Assembly (NCBI GenBank): GCA_051275515.1
Contig: JBNMOT010000001.1
Coordinates: forward strand, 1 to 64,000
Source of the DNA: Oleispira sp051275515
GTDB lineage: Bacteria > Pseudomonadota > Gammaproteobacteria > Pseudomonadales > Oceanobacteraceae
Direction of reading: 5' to 3'
DNA length: 64,000 nucleotides
Shown: positions 52,751 to 61,911 of the stretch, piece after piece
How positions within the stretch are numbered: the stretch's first letter is position 1
Layout: every line of letters begins with the position of its first letter
Notes under the pieces: model-generated
The model's database searches: none
The model's input: the letters and a program-made list of their open reading frames with translations, nothing else
What the model was told of the DNA's origin: nothing
Made by a program: the position numbers and the translations under genes

Positions 52751-55743
52751 TCGGATTTATCCTCAGGCAAGTTATTCTGCGCTTTGGGTAAGCGAAGTGT
52801 GACACAGGTACCAGGACTGTGTTGCTGGAGAACTGCAGTTGAGGTGCTTGGTAAGTCTGCGCCCCGCAGTAAGTCTAGTATGTGACTCGGCACTGGGCTA
52901 TCGATGCTAATGTGCCCATAATGTTCTTCGATAATACTATAAACTAAGGCCAGCCCAAGCCCAGTTCCTTTACCGACTTCTTTCGTGGTAAAAAAAGGGT
53001 CGAAAATATGATCGCGTTTATCTTCAGCTATCCCGCTGCCTTGGTCAACCACATACACGATGACTTGGTATGGGTCCACGTGTCCAAAAATGTGGATACT
53101 ACTAAAATCAGGGCTGGCATCCCTAGCATTGCCTAGTAGATTGATAAACACTTGTACTAAGCGTTGAGAATCACCGACCACTTGCCAACGTGCGTCGCAT
53201 TCATTGATGTACTCAATATCCCGACCTTGGTTACTAAGGAGTAATAACTGAATCGCTTCATCGATACAGGTACCAATATTAACGGTCAGGTGCTCTGTTG
53301 TTAGGTTTCCAGAATGTGAGAAGTTCATTAACGATTGTACGATGCGGGTAACTCGCCTCGTTTGCTCTTGAATTTGATCGGCCATTTCTAGAATTTCTTT
53401 ATTATCGGTTTCATAACGCATGCTTTGTGCTAAGCAATCGATACCGGTAATGGGGTTGCCAATTTCATGAGCAACTCCTGCGGCTAGGCGACCAATGGAC
53501 GCTAGCCGTTCACTGTGCATAAGTTCTTCTTCTAACATCTGAGTTTCAGTTTGATCTTCAACCAAAATAACCGTGCCGCCCGGTTGACCGCCTGCTGCTT
53601 TAATAATGGATTTGTGCAAGTTGTACCAGTGAGGTCGTCCTAGCTGTTCAATGCGTTGTTTATGCTGGTGGATGACATCATCACATAAAAACTCATTCAG
53701 CATGCTGCCCCAAGGTTCTGAGGCTGCGGTTAGACGAGAGCCGGTGACGTCACTCGGAGTGATTCCTGTGAGCTCCTGCATGGCGGCATTCCACATTAGC
53801 ACTTCGCCTTCATCGGATACTGAGCATACTCCGATAGGAAGACGTTCAAGCGTTTGGCGGTGATAGCGGCGTAAGTTATCCAGCTCGCCCGCAAGGCCGC
53901 TCAAACGGTCATGAAAACCTTCAATGCGCTGTTCAATTTGATAGATATCTTCGCTTAATACCGCGTTTACCTGGAAGGGCAGGTTGCGGTTGATTATATC
54001 GTGCGCCACGGTAGGGCCCATTAAACCGGATAAATTTGCCTCTAAGCGCGTGCGTAAACGGCGCAATGCGTAAGGGCGATCTTCATAAGAGGGTAGGCTC
54101 AAGTCGGCCAGTGCCTGATGAACTTCTCTCTCTGCTACATAACGTCCTAATGGCTTGCTAAGTGAAATAATGATGTCATTAGAATTACCGGCAATAAGCG
54201 GTTTGCGGCTAGGGCGCGATACGGTATCGACAGAGCAGGCTTCTGCGGCTGCTCTTTCAGACTCTTTTTGAGTGGTTGTTAAGCTAACGATAATAAACAG
54301 GACTAAATTAACACAAAAGCTTCCCATCGCCGCAACATGCCAATTATCCATGTCGGTTGCCGGTAACGAAATCGAGTACTGCCAGCCTAGTGTTAAGTGG
54401 GAAAGTGGCAGCAGTAGTGTGTAGGCCCAGACGAGAATGCCGATGCTGAGGCCCGAAATAAGTCCCCAGCGGTTTGCCTTGGGCCAGTATAAAACCCCCA
54501 GGACACCCGGTAAAAATTGCATAGCCGCCACAAAGGCGAGTATGCCGAGCAAAGTGATTTGAATGTCAGCGCCAATAATGCGGTAAAAACCGTAAGCAGC
54601 CAGCAGTATTGCACCAATAAGGCATCTTCTAACCCATAATAACCATTGGTAAAAATCTTGTTTTGGGCCAGGTTTATAGCTGGGTAATACAATATGGTTT
54701 AAAAACATGGCGGCTGTCGCAAGGGTTGTCACTATAATGACACCGGATGCGGCGGCCAATCCCCCTACAAAAGCCATGATAACTAATACTTCAGAATTCA
54801 GTGCCATACCAATGCCTAACGCATAAAACTCGGGTGGCACTTCAAGTTCTAAATAAATACCTGCCCACAAAATAGGGGGTACAGACAGGCTCATTAGTAA
54901 TAAGAATAGAGGAAGCCCCCAGCTGGCTGGGCGCAGTGCTTTTGGATTAATGTTCTCAGTAAACGTGACGTGAAACATATGTGGGGCGACAACAGCCGCC
55001 GCAAAGAAAACCAATAGTAGAGTTCGCCATGGGCCTTCTTGTAAATTAGTTTGGCGGCTGATTAGCTGTTCTTTATTGGCGGCTAACCAGCTCTGCATAT
55101 CCCCTGAACCATCAAAAACAAAGAATAATGCAGTGATGCCTAATATGGTAATAGCGACCAGTTTTAATACCGACTCAAAGGCTAAAGCAAAAACCAATCC
55201 TTCGTGCTTTTCTCGTGGAGAAACATGGCGCGCGCCAAATAAAATAGCAAAAACAACCATGGTGATGCAAAAGCCAAAGGCTAACGTGGTTGACGGAAGG
55301 TCTGCGTTCAGTAAGTGCATACTTTCGGCGACAGCGGCTATCTGCAAGGTTAAAAGTGGTAATGCCACGGCCAAAGTAAACAGCGTAACCATGACGCCGG
55401 CTAAGCGGCTGCGATAACGAAAAGCGAATAAATCTGCTAGTGAACTGAGCTGATACGTGCGAGTGATATGAAGTATGGGCTTAAGCAAAATTGGGGAAAG
55501 AATAAATGCCCCGCTGATACCTAGGTAATAGGCTAAAAAGCCATAACCGTATTTATCGGCCATTGCCACAGAGCCATAAAATGCCCAAGCACTGGCATAG
55601 ACACCCAAAGATAAAACGTAAACGATGGGGTGGCGAACCCAATGTTTGGGAATCCAGCCTCGATCAACGATGTACGCGGCTAAAAATAAGAAAAAGAGAT
55701 AGCCAAAAACTATGAGGCTCAACTGAGTAAGACTAAAGCTCAT
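52747..55743 (-). CDS. cbrA: sensor kinase CbrA with SLC5-type transporter domain
   Basis: A 998-residue hybrid of transporter and kinase, close to the Pseudomonas CbrA length. The first 500 residues form an SLC5/sodium-solute-symporter-like domain of about 13 helices. A linker with coiled-coil and a PAS domain (about 620-730, 'LPIGVCSVSDEGEVLMWNAA') follows. The kinase core has the H-box SIGRLAAGVAHEIGNP with His759, the N-box FINLLGNARDASPD, and G-boxes DQGSGIAED and GKGTGLGLALV. In known CbrA the transporter part can take up histidine. It overlaps both cbrX (11 bases) and cbrB (4 bases). Confidence 0.95.
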   Translation of the reverse strand: MSFSLTQLSLIVFGYLFFLFLAAYIVDRGWIPKHWVRHPIVYVLSLGVYASAWAFYGSVAMADKYGYGFLAYYLGISGAFILSPILLKPILHITRTYQLSSLADLFAFRYRSRLAGVMVTLFTLAVALPLLTLQIAAVAESMHLLNADLPSTTLAFGFCITMVVFAILFGARHVSPREKHEGLVFALAFESVLKLVAITILGITALFFVFDGSGDMQSWLAANKEQLISRQTNLQEGPWRTLLLVFFAAAVVAPHMFHVTFTENINPKALRPASWGLPLFLLLMSLSVPPILWAGIYLELEVPPEFYALGIGMALNSEVLVIMAFVGGLAAASGVIIVTTLATAAMFLNHIVLPSYKPGPKQDFYQWLLWVRRCLIGAILLAAYGFYRIIGADIQITLLGILAFVAAMQFLPGVLGVLYWPKANRWGLISGLSIGILVWAYTLLLPLSHLTLGWQYSISLPATDMDNWHVAAMGSFCVNLVLFIIVSLTTTQKESERAAAEACSVDTVSRPSRKPLIAGNSNDIIISLSKPLGRYVAEREVHQALADLSLPSYEDRPYALRRLRTRLEANLSGLMGPTVAHDIINRNLPFQVNAVLSEDIYQIEQRIEGFHDRLSGLAGELDNLRRYHRQTLERLPIGVCSVSDEGEVLMWNAAMQELTGITPSDVTGSRLTAASEPWGSMLNEFLCDDVIHQHKQRIEQLGRPHWYNLHKSIIKAAGGQPGGTVILVEDQTETQMLEEELMHSERLASIGRLAAGVAHEIGNPITGIDCLAQSMRYETDNKEILEMADQIQEQTRRVTRIVQSLMNFSHSGNLTTEHLTVNIGTCIDEAIQLLLLSNQGRDIEYINECDARWQVVGDSQRLVQVFINLLGNARDASPDFSSIHIFGHVDPYQVIVYVVDQGSGIAEDKRDHIFDPFFTTKEVGKGTGLGLALVYSIIEEHYGHISIDSPVPSHILDLLRGADLPSTSTAVLQQHSPGTCVTLRLPKAQNNLPEDKSE

Positions 55744-55909
55744 CGGGGCCCCGTTTGTATTCTACCCATATATAAATCGCGATTAATAAAAACCAAAATG
55801 CAAAAGGGTGATACCAAGCGCTATTGGGTGCTAACCACCAATCAATGATCACGGGTGAAAAAATATACAACCCTACTATCAGTAGTAGCGAGACTCGATA
55901 ATCGTACAT
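55733..55909 (-). CDS. cbrX: small membrane protein CbrX-like, overlapping cbrA
   Basis: A 58-residue product read directly from the gap before cbrA: MYDYRVSLLLIVGLYIFSPV followed by IIDWWLAP and 'HPFAFWFLLIAIYIWVEYKR'. It has two membrane helices and the pattern of the small proteins found before SLC5-type transporters and kinases. The stop lies 11 bases inside cbrA, so translation of cbrA is probably coupled to it. In Pseudomonas putida a small gene in this place is called cbrX. A weak AAGAG precedes the ATG. Confidence 0.82.
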   Translation of the reverse strand: MYDYRVSLLLIVGLYIFSPVIIDWWLAPNSAWYHPFAFWFLLIAIYIWVEYKRGPDEL

Positions 55910-55989
55910 ATCAGGCTCTTATTATTAATTATCTGTTTATAGTGTTACCCAGAGTAACATATTGTCGACTTTATCGATATTTGATGCGT

Positions 55990-56916
55990 TTAAATTGCTG
56001 CTTGATTTTGCACATGTTGCAGTCTTAGAGGCTGCCAATGTGCGACTGCCCAACTCAACATTTCCTTGACGCTGGCAGCGCGTAAATTTTCAGGCGGCTT
56101 TTGTCTAAGCCAAGCCAGGGCGCGCCAAATAGCGACTTGTGGGTTATCAAGATCCAGTCCCGGCGCTAAATTCTGTTTACTCAACTTCTGGCCATTTTCA
56201 GCGCAGGCGACAGGAATATGAGCATATTCGGGAACCGGGTAGTTCAGCGCATACTGAAGCATATTCTGGCGTAAGGTTGAGTCGATCAAGTCGATGCCTC
56301 TCACAACATGAGTGACTCCTTGCTGGAAATCATCGACCACCATGGCCAGTTGATAAGCCCAAAGTTGATCTTTACGTCTCACCACAAAATCGCCAATAGA
56401 CTCCGCAACGGATTGACTAAAATTACCCTGCAGGTGATCGTAAAAAGATGCATGGCTTGGTGGATTAGGGGTTGCGAACTTACTATCAAAGCGCCAAGCA
56501 AACTGCTGCGATGCTGATTCTTGAGCGAGAGAATGACAATTACCAAAATGAATACCTGCACCATCGGCGAGTTGTTTTCGCGAGCACGTACAAGGAAAGA
56601 CTGATTTCTGCTGTATTAATTGGTCAAGAGCGTGTTGATACACATCGCTGCGTTGGCTTTGATAAATAATGTTTTGCTCAGAATACAAACCATAGATCTC
56701 TAAAGTTTTTAGAATCAAATCTGTTGCACCCAGCACTTCACGGGGAGGATCAATATCTTCAATGCGAACAAGCCATTGGCCATGATGAAACTTTGCATCA
56801 AGGTAACTGGCGAGAGCCGCTAATAACGAGCCAAAATGAAGTGGCCCTGTAGGAGAGGGAGCAAAACGGCCAATATAATCAATATTGGCCAAAGAGTCAG
56901 GGGAACGATTAAACAC
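55990..56916 (-). CDS. gluQ: glutamyl-Q tRNA(Asp) synthetase
   Basis: Attaches glutamate to the queuosine base of tRNA-Asp. It resembles the catalytic half of glutamyl-tRNA synthetase: GRFAPSPTGPLHFGSLLAAL (HIGH-type) near residue 17 and KLSKQN (KMSKS-type) near 240. The zinc-binding 'FPCTCSRKQLADG' is present. The anticodon-binding domain is absent, as expected, and 308 residues is normal. It follows dksA by 21 bases, an arrangement common to gammaproteobacteria. Confidence 0.95.
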   Translation of the reverse strand: MFNRSPDSLANIDYIGRFAPSPTGPLHFGSLLAALASYLDAKFHHGQWLVRIEDIDPPREVLGATDLILKTLEIYGLYSEQNIIYQSQRSDVYQHALDQLIQQKSVFPCTCSRKQLADGAGIHFGNCHSLAQESASQQFAWRFDSKFATPNPPSHASFYDHLQGNFSQSVAESIGDFVVRRKDQLWAYQLAMVVDDFQQGVTHVVRGIDLIDSTLRQNMLQYALNYPVPEYAHIPVACAENGQKLSKQNLAPGLDLDNPQVAIWRALAWLRQKPPENLRAASVKEMLSWAVAHWQPLRLQHVQNQAAI

Positions 56917-56937
56917 GAATGTCTAAATGCTAGACTT

Positions 56938-57372
56938 CTAAACGCCTAGTTGGCGTTCTTTAATCTCAGCGAGTGTCTTGCAATCGATGCATAGGTTGGC
57001 CGTTGGGCGAGCCTCTAATCGGCGTATACCGATTTCAACACCGCACTCATCGCAAAAACCATAATCGTCTTTTTCGATCAGTTCTAACGTTTTGTTGATC
57101 TTTTTAATCAACTTACGCTCACGATCGCGTGCCCGGAGTTCGAGGCTAAACTCTTCTTCCTGGCTGGCACGGTCGCTTGGATCCGCCGCATTATTCGCTT
57201 CGGATTGCATATGTTCTTTAGTGCGATCAACTTCCTCCATCAAATCTTGCTTCCAACTAGCAAGGATCATACTGAAGTGTTTACGTTGTTCGACGTTCAT
57301 ATACTCTTCACCTACCTTTTCTTTATAAGGGGTAAAGTTTGTAATGTTAAACGCTTTATTATCTTGTGGCAT
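56938..57372 (-). CDS. dksA: RNA polymerase-binding transcription factor DksA
   Basis: Works with ppGpp at RNA polymerase during the stringent response. A 144-residue protein with the coiled-coil whose tip carries AADPSDRAS (Asp64 and Asp67), and a four-Cys zinc finger (Cys107, 110, 128, 131) with GVEIGIRRLEARP. The N-terminus matches E. coli DksA, so the ATG at 57372 is right. Confidence 0.98.
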   Translation of the reverse strand: MPQDNKAFNITNFTPYKEKVGEEYMNVEQRKHFSMILASWKQDLMEEVDRTKEHMQSEANNAADPSDRASQEEEFSLELRARDRERKLIKKINKTLELIEKDDYGFCDECGVEIGIRRLEARPTANLCIDCKTLAEIKERQLGV

Positions 57373-57614
57373 AATTGTAGCAGCCTCGTATCGCTACAGA
57401 ACTCGAATTAATCCCGAGCTGAGCATTATTCCGTGCGTTCGTTTGGAGTATGAACGCTTTATTTTTTAACGGAGGCAAGCTATCAGATAAACGGCTCCAT
57501 GACTAGATTTTAGTTTCAATCTACTCAATTAAATGAACAGTTTACTGGTCAGTTGGCATTAATCTGGCAGAATATGGCGATGAATCACTCTTTTAATAGT
57601 TTTAGGATATACCC

Positions 57615-58850
57615 GTGACCGGATTTGCCTCTCGTACTGAAGAGATTGCACCCTTTCAAGTAATGGCCATTTTACAGCAAGCTCAAGCGCTCGCCGCCGA
57701 GGGCGTGGATGTGATTCACCTAGAAGTGGGGGAACCAGATTTTGATACTCCTGAGCCGATTGTGCAGGCGGGTATTAAGGCTTTAAAAGAGGGTAAAACC
57801 CACTATACCCCAGCATTGGGTTTACCTGAGTTACGTCAAAAAATTGCAGACTTTTATCAAGACCGTTATGGGGTAGGAGTATCGGCGAGTCGTATTGCGA
57901 TTACTCCGGGCGCATCGGGGGCTTTGTTATTACTCATGGCGGCTCGATTAGAGGCGGGGGATGAGTTATTAATGGCCGATCCTGGGTATCCTTGTAATCG
58001 GCATTTTGCGCGAGTATTTGAAGCCCAGGGGCGCTTGATTCCAACCTCCGCTGAGTCGGGCTTTCAGCTGACCCCTGAACACATACAGCGGCACTGGCGT
58101 AACGGCGCAAGCAAGGCCGTGTTAATGGCAAGCCCTGCCAATCCAACGGGGGCGGTTATCCCTCATGAGCAGCTGGAAAAAATAGCCGCACAGACTCGCC
58201 AGCTTGGCGGTGAGTTGTGGGTAGACGAGATTTACCACGGCCTCACCTATCATGATGAAAATACCAGCGGTATCGGTGATAACGACCCCAAAAGTAAGCG
58301 CCCGCAAACCGCGCTGGCTCTGGGTGAAGACGTTATTGTCATTAATTCGTTCTCTAAATATTTTGGTATGACAGGCTGGCGCTTAGGCTGGATGGTTGTG
58401 CCCGACTATTACATAGCCGTCATTGAACGTCTTGCTCAGAATCTGTTTTTAGCCCCTTCAACCCCTGCGCAATACGGCGCGTTGGCGGCCTTTAGTGAAG
58501 ACTCATTGACTATTATGGAAGAGCGCCGCTTAGCGTTACAGCAACGACGAGATTATTTATTAGTCGAGTTACCTAAGCTAGGTTTTCAGATTCCCGTTAT
58601 TCCTGATGGGGCTTTTTATATTTACGCCGATGCCAGTAAGCTGACTCAAGATACTCAACAATTTTGCCAGCAATTATTACACGATACGGGAGTCGCGCTG
58701 ACCCCAGGTTTTGACTTTGGTAAGCAAGATGCCAATCTTTATGTTCGTATTGCTTACACCACTCATATTGAACGTTTACAGCAGGCGGTATCGCGCATAA
58801 AAACATGGCTTGAAATACAGAGCCTAGCGCAGCAACCGTTGGAGAAATAA
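57615..58850 (+). CDS. class I/II PLP aminotransferase
   Basis: A 411-residue aspartate-aminotransferase-fold enzyme. PLP binds Lys248 in NSFSKYFGMTGWRLGW. 'LEVGEPDFDTPEPI', 'ASPANPTGA' and 'VDEIYHGL' are the usual motifs. The start is GTG at 57615, preceded by AGGATA. Substrate not assigned. The place beside dksA and sfsA matches Pseudomonas. It ends 5 bases before sfsA, so the two are probably one message. Confidence 0.9.
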   Translation: MTGFASRTEEIAPFQVMAILQQAQALAAEGVDVIHLEVGEPDFDTPEPIVQAGIKALKEGKTHYTPALGLPELRQKIADFYQDRYGVGVSASRIAITPGASGALLLLMAARLEAGDELLMADPGYPCNRHFARVFEAQGRLIPTSAESGFQLTPEHIQRHWRNGASKAVLMASPANPTGAVIPHEQLEKIAAQTRQLGGELWVDEIYHGLTYHDENTSGIGDNDPKSKRPQTALALGEDVIVINSFSKYFGMTGWRLGWMVVPDYYIAVIERLAQNLFLAPSTPAQYGALAAFSEDSLTIMEERRLALQQRRDYLLVELPKLGFQIPVIPDGAFYIYADASKLTQDTQQFCQQLLHDTGVALTPGFDFGKQDANLYVRIAYTTHIERLQQAVSRIKTWLEIQSLAQQPLEK

Positions 58851-58855
58851 GTACG

Positions 58856-59638
58856 ATGGAATACGAACGCCCTTTATTAACCGGCACACTCCTTCAGCGC
58901 TATAAGCGATTTTTGTCCGATATAGAATTGACCAGCCCGGCCGAGCGAGCAGGAGAAATTGTGACCGCGCATTGTGCGAATACCGGCTCGATGACGAACT
59001 GCAAAGATGAAGGGGCCAAGGTTTGGTTGTTTGACAGTCAAAATCCAAAACGTAAATTACCACTCAGCTGGGAGTGGGTCGAAGTAGCAGGGCAATATAA
59101 AGCCTGTATTAATACCGCCAGAGCGAACCAGTTAGTCAAAGAAGCCCTGTTGGCCAATAAGATTAAAGAAGTTCAGGTATTATCTGCTGAATGTTTAAAA
59201 GCGGAACCTAAGGTCGATGAAGGGCGTTTGGATTTTTTAATAAGCTCAGACACCAGTGATGCACTGACGTATATCGAAGTAAAAAGCGTGACGCTGCTGG
59301 GTCATCAAGATCAACATAAACATCAATTTAAAGAGAGCCATTCAGACAGTAATTTAGTAACAGATAATATCGGTTACTTTCCTGATGCAGTGACCAGTCG
59401 CGGCCTCAAGCATTTGGAAGTATTAATGCGTTTAAAAGCCGAAGGCCAGCGCAGTATTCTATTTTTTTGCGTGCCCCATGAAGGCATTAAATACGTGCGG
59501 GTCGCAGAGCACATCGACCCTGTTTATGCTGAAAAATTGCGTGAAGTCATGGCGGCGGGTGTTGAGGTGTTAGCGTATCAAGTTGAATTTCAACCGCAAG
59601 GTATGGTGATAAAAAACCCGCTCGAATTCTCTATTTAA
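58856..59638 (+). CDS. sfsA: SfsA family DNA-binding/nuclease-like protein
   Basis: A 260-residue protein. 'RYKRFLSDIELTSPAERAGEIVTAHCANTGSMTNC' and 'EVKSVTLLGHQDQ' with 'FPDAVTSRGLKHLEVLMRL' are the SfsA hallmarks. The family was named from sugar fermentation stimulation in E. coli; its molecular role is not clear, though the EVKS-type motif recalls nucleases. It overlaps the convergent Rieske gene by 4 bases. Confidence 0.95.
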   Translation: MEYERPLLTGTLLQRYKRFLSDIELTSPAERAGEIVTAHCANTGSMTNCKDEGAKVWLFDSQNPKRKLPLSWEWVEVAGQYKACINTARANQLVKEALLANKIKEVQVLSAECLKAEPKVDEGRLDFLISSDTSDALTYIEVKSVTLLGHQDQHKHQFKESHSDSNLVTDNIGYFPDAVTSRGLKHLEVLMRLKAEGQRSILFFCVPHEGIKYVRVAEHIDPVYAEKLREVMAAGVEVLAYQVEFQPQGMVIKNPLEFSI

Positions 59639-59952
59639 GCGACAATATCGAGATGCTGGTCATTGATCGTAAAATCCACAGCGATTAATGACTGTCCAAC
59701 ACAGGGGCCGAATAAACATACCCCATCCTCTATTTTAAACAGCGCACCGTGGCTGCTGCATTGAATCATACTGCCATCAATATCTAAAAATTCATCAGCT
59801 TGCCACTCGAGCTGAATACCTAAGTGAGGGCAGGTATTTTCATAAACATAAATACGGCCATTTTTCTTCACTGCAAATATAAATTTCTCACCGAGTTGGA
59901 AACCTTTGCTTTTTCCCTCTGCAATCTCGTTGCTATGGCATAGAATGGGCAT
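59635..59952 (-). CDS. Rieske [2Fe-2S] ferredoxin-like protein
   Basis: A 105-residue soluble Rieske protein from the ATG at 59952 (MPILCHSNEIAEGKSKGF). The frame extends to a GTG at 60000, but the shorter form matches family length and has AGGT before it. Cluster ligands are Cys41/His43 in CPHLG and Cys65/His68 in CSSHG. Probably an electron carrier for an unknown oxygenase or a small redox protein. It diverges from the ABC permease gene with 50 bases between. Confidence 0.87.
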   Translation of the reverse strand: MPILCHSNEIAEGKSKGFQLGEKFIFAVKKNGRIYVYENTCPHLGIQLEWQADEFLDIDGSMIQCSSHGALFKIEDGVCLFGPCVGQSLIAVDFTINDQHLDIVA

Positions 59953-60002
59953 ACATTGACCTAACAGGTAAGTTGAAGGCGCTAGTTTAGCCTTGTTCAC
60001 TC

Positions 60003-60995
60003 ATGATTAAAAAACTTTTAGTATCGCCATTCGGTTGGCTGATCGGCATTTTATTAAGTTTAGGTATTTGTATCGGTGCACTTTTTTTAGGTTCTCTTGA
60101 TGCTCACAGCTTATTAAACAGCGAGATCGGCCACAATATTTTATGGAATATCCGTCTGCCACGCGTCTTGTTAGCCTTTGTTATCGGGGCGAGTTTATCG
60201 CTTGCGGGCGTAATGATTCAAAGCAATGTGCGTAATCCGTTGGCTGACCCCGGTTTGATTGGTGTTTCCGCGGGCGCGGCACTGGGTGCAGCGTTAGTGA
60301 TTGTCGCGTCAGACTTTATTGATATGCAAGTGCACTACTACATTCCTGTGGCGGCTTTTATCGGCGGCATATTAGCGACCATCGCCGTATTAAAACTGGG
60401 CCGCAATGATATGCCAGGAGGCATGGCGTTATTAATTTTGGCGGGTATCGCCATTAATGTGGTGGCCGCTTCTTTAATTGGTTTACTCACCTACTTAGCA
60501 ACCGATAGCGCCTTACGTCACATTACGTTTTGGTCTCTGGGCAGTTTAGCCAGCGCTAACTATTTTTGGGTGATTTTATGTTCTCTCGCGTTATTATCGG
60601 TTTGTATTTGGTTGCCGCGACAGCATAGAAAATTGGATGCTATTTTATTAGGGCAAGCAGAAGCTAATACGATGGGGGTGGATGTAAAGCGTCTACAAAT
60701 TCAAAGCATTGTATTCGTGGCATTACTGGCAGCGTTGGCCGTATCTGCGTGTGGCATTATTGGTTTTATTGGTTTAGTGACACCTCATATCGGACGTATG
60801 CTGATTGGTGCCAGCCATCGTTATTTATTACCGTTGTCATTTTTTTTAGGCGGCAGTTTATTAGTGATTGCCGACGGTGTCGCGCGCACTATTATTGCAC
60901 CGGCGGAACTACCCATCGGTATTGTGACGGCTTTGTTGGGCGCACCGGTGTTCATCTGGCTATTAATCCGTGAAGGGAGGCGTTTACAATGGTAA
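60003..60995 (+). CDS. hmuU: FecCD-family ABC permease (heme/B12/siderophore type)
   Basis: A 330-residue inner membrane permease with about ten helices. 'LPRVLLAFVIGASLSLAGVMIQSNVRNPLADPGLIGVSAGAALGA' and 'GFIGLVTPHIGRMLIG' are the FecCD marks. The ATPase partner looks like HmuV, so heme or B12-type uptake is the best guess. No binding protein or TonB receptor lies next to it. Its start codon lies only 50 bases from the Rieske start, so promoters are crowded in this gap. Confidence 0.78.
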   Translation: MIKKLLVSPFGWLIGILLSLGICIGALFLGSLDAHSLLNSEIGHNILWNIRLPRVLLAFVIGASLSLAGVMIQSNVRNPLADPGLIGVSAGAALGAALVIVASDFIDMQVHYYIPVAAFIGGILATIAVLKLGRNDMPGGMALLILAGIAINVVAASLIGLLTYLATDSALRHITFWSLGSLASANYFWVILCSLALLSVCIWLPRQHRKLDAILLGQAEANTMGVDVKRLQIQSIVFVALLAALAVSACGIIGFIGLVTPHIGRMLIGASHRYLLPLSFFLGGSLLVIADGVARTIIAPAELPIGIVTALLGAPVFIWLLIREGRRLQW

Positions 60996-61762
60996 TGACA
61001 ATAAATCAATTGAGCCTTACGCGTCATGGTAAGCAAGTATTGCACAATATTTCCGGTGAACTTGCAGCGGGAAAAATAATTGCCTTGTTGGGACCTAATG
61101 GCGCGGGTAAGTCGACCTTGATTCAGTCGATGGCGCGGCTGTTAAAATGTGACGGTGATATTGAATTGCACGGGCAAGATATTGCAACCTATTCCTCTGA
61201 TCAGCTCGCGCAAAAACTGGCCTACTTACCTCAGCATAGCCAGCTTCAGTTCCCTTTAGATGTTGAAGAAGTTTTATCATTAGCAACCTTACCTTTCTCA
61301 TTAACCAAGCTGCAGCAACGTCAGCAAGTTAATCAGGTTATTCATGATTGGAATATTGAGTCTTTAGCGCATAAAGATTTTCGCCAACTGTCAGGAGGAG
61401 AGCAGCAGAGGTGCCAGATTGCCCGTACGTATTTGCAGTTATCTAACATGAGGGCGGAAGGTCGCGGCTGCGGACTTTGGTTATTAGACGAACCGTCCAG
61501 CAGCTTAGACTTAAAGCATCAGCAACAATTACAAAGCGTATGTCGCCACGCTGCCGCAGAAGGACATTGTGTGGTGATCGTATTACATGACTTGAATCAG
61601 GCAACGCGTCTTGCAGATGAGGTTTGGTTATTAGATAAAGGTCAGATTCGCGCGCAAGGAGAAACAAAAGACGTGATGACAGAACAGCTAATTAGTGACG
61701 TATTTGACGTGCCTGCTAAGCGAATAGAATACTCTGGCAATCACTTTTTTATCTTCGGCTAA
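60989..61762 (+). CDS. hmuV: ABC transporter ATPase, HmuV/FecE-like
   Basis: A 257-residue ATPase with Walker A GPNGAGKST, signature LSGGEQQRCQIARTYLQL, Walker B LWLLDEPSSSLDLKHQ and H-loop VLHDLNQATRLADEVWLL. The insertion between signature and Walker B (RAEGRGCG) is typical of HmuV-type ATPases. It overlaps the permease gene by 7 bases. A heme importer is the best guess; cobalamin (BtuD) is the alternative. Confidence 0.8.
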   Translation: MVMTINQLSLTRHGKQVLHNISGELAAGKIIALLGPNGAGKSTLIQSMARLLKCDGDIELHGQDIATYSSDQLAQKLAYLPQHSQLQFPLDVEEVLSLATLPFSLTKLQQRQQVNQVIHDWNIESLAHKDFRQLSGGEQQRCQIARTYLQLSNMRAEGRGCGLWLLDEPSSSLDLKHQQQLQSVCRHAAAEGHCVVIVLHDLNQATRLADEVWLLDKGQIRAQGETKDVMTEQLISDVFDVPAKRIEYSGNHFFIFG

Positions 61763-61911
61763 TAATCATTAGTCGTTCATTTTCAGCGTTATACTTTTAG
61801 TAATCCAGATACGTCCACAGGACTAAGAAAGCAACTTATTCATGAACTATCCGTTACCAGTAGTTATGTGGCGGCGAGTCTAAACTCATAATCGACTAAA
61901 AGAGACATATC

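Noticed and set aside
54393..54692. Minus-strand 99-codon frame inside cbrA
   Set aside because: Shadow of the cbrA transporter domain in another frame.
59953..60000. GTG-started N-terminal extension of the Rieske protein
   Set aside because: The extra 16 residues are not usual for the family, and the ATG at 59952 has a ribosome binding site.
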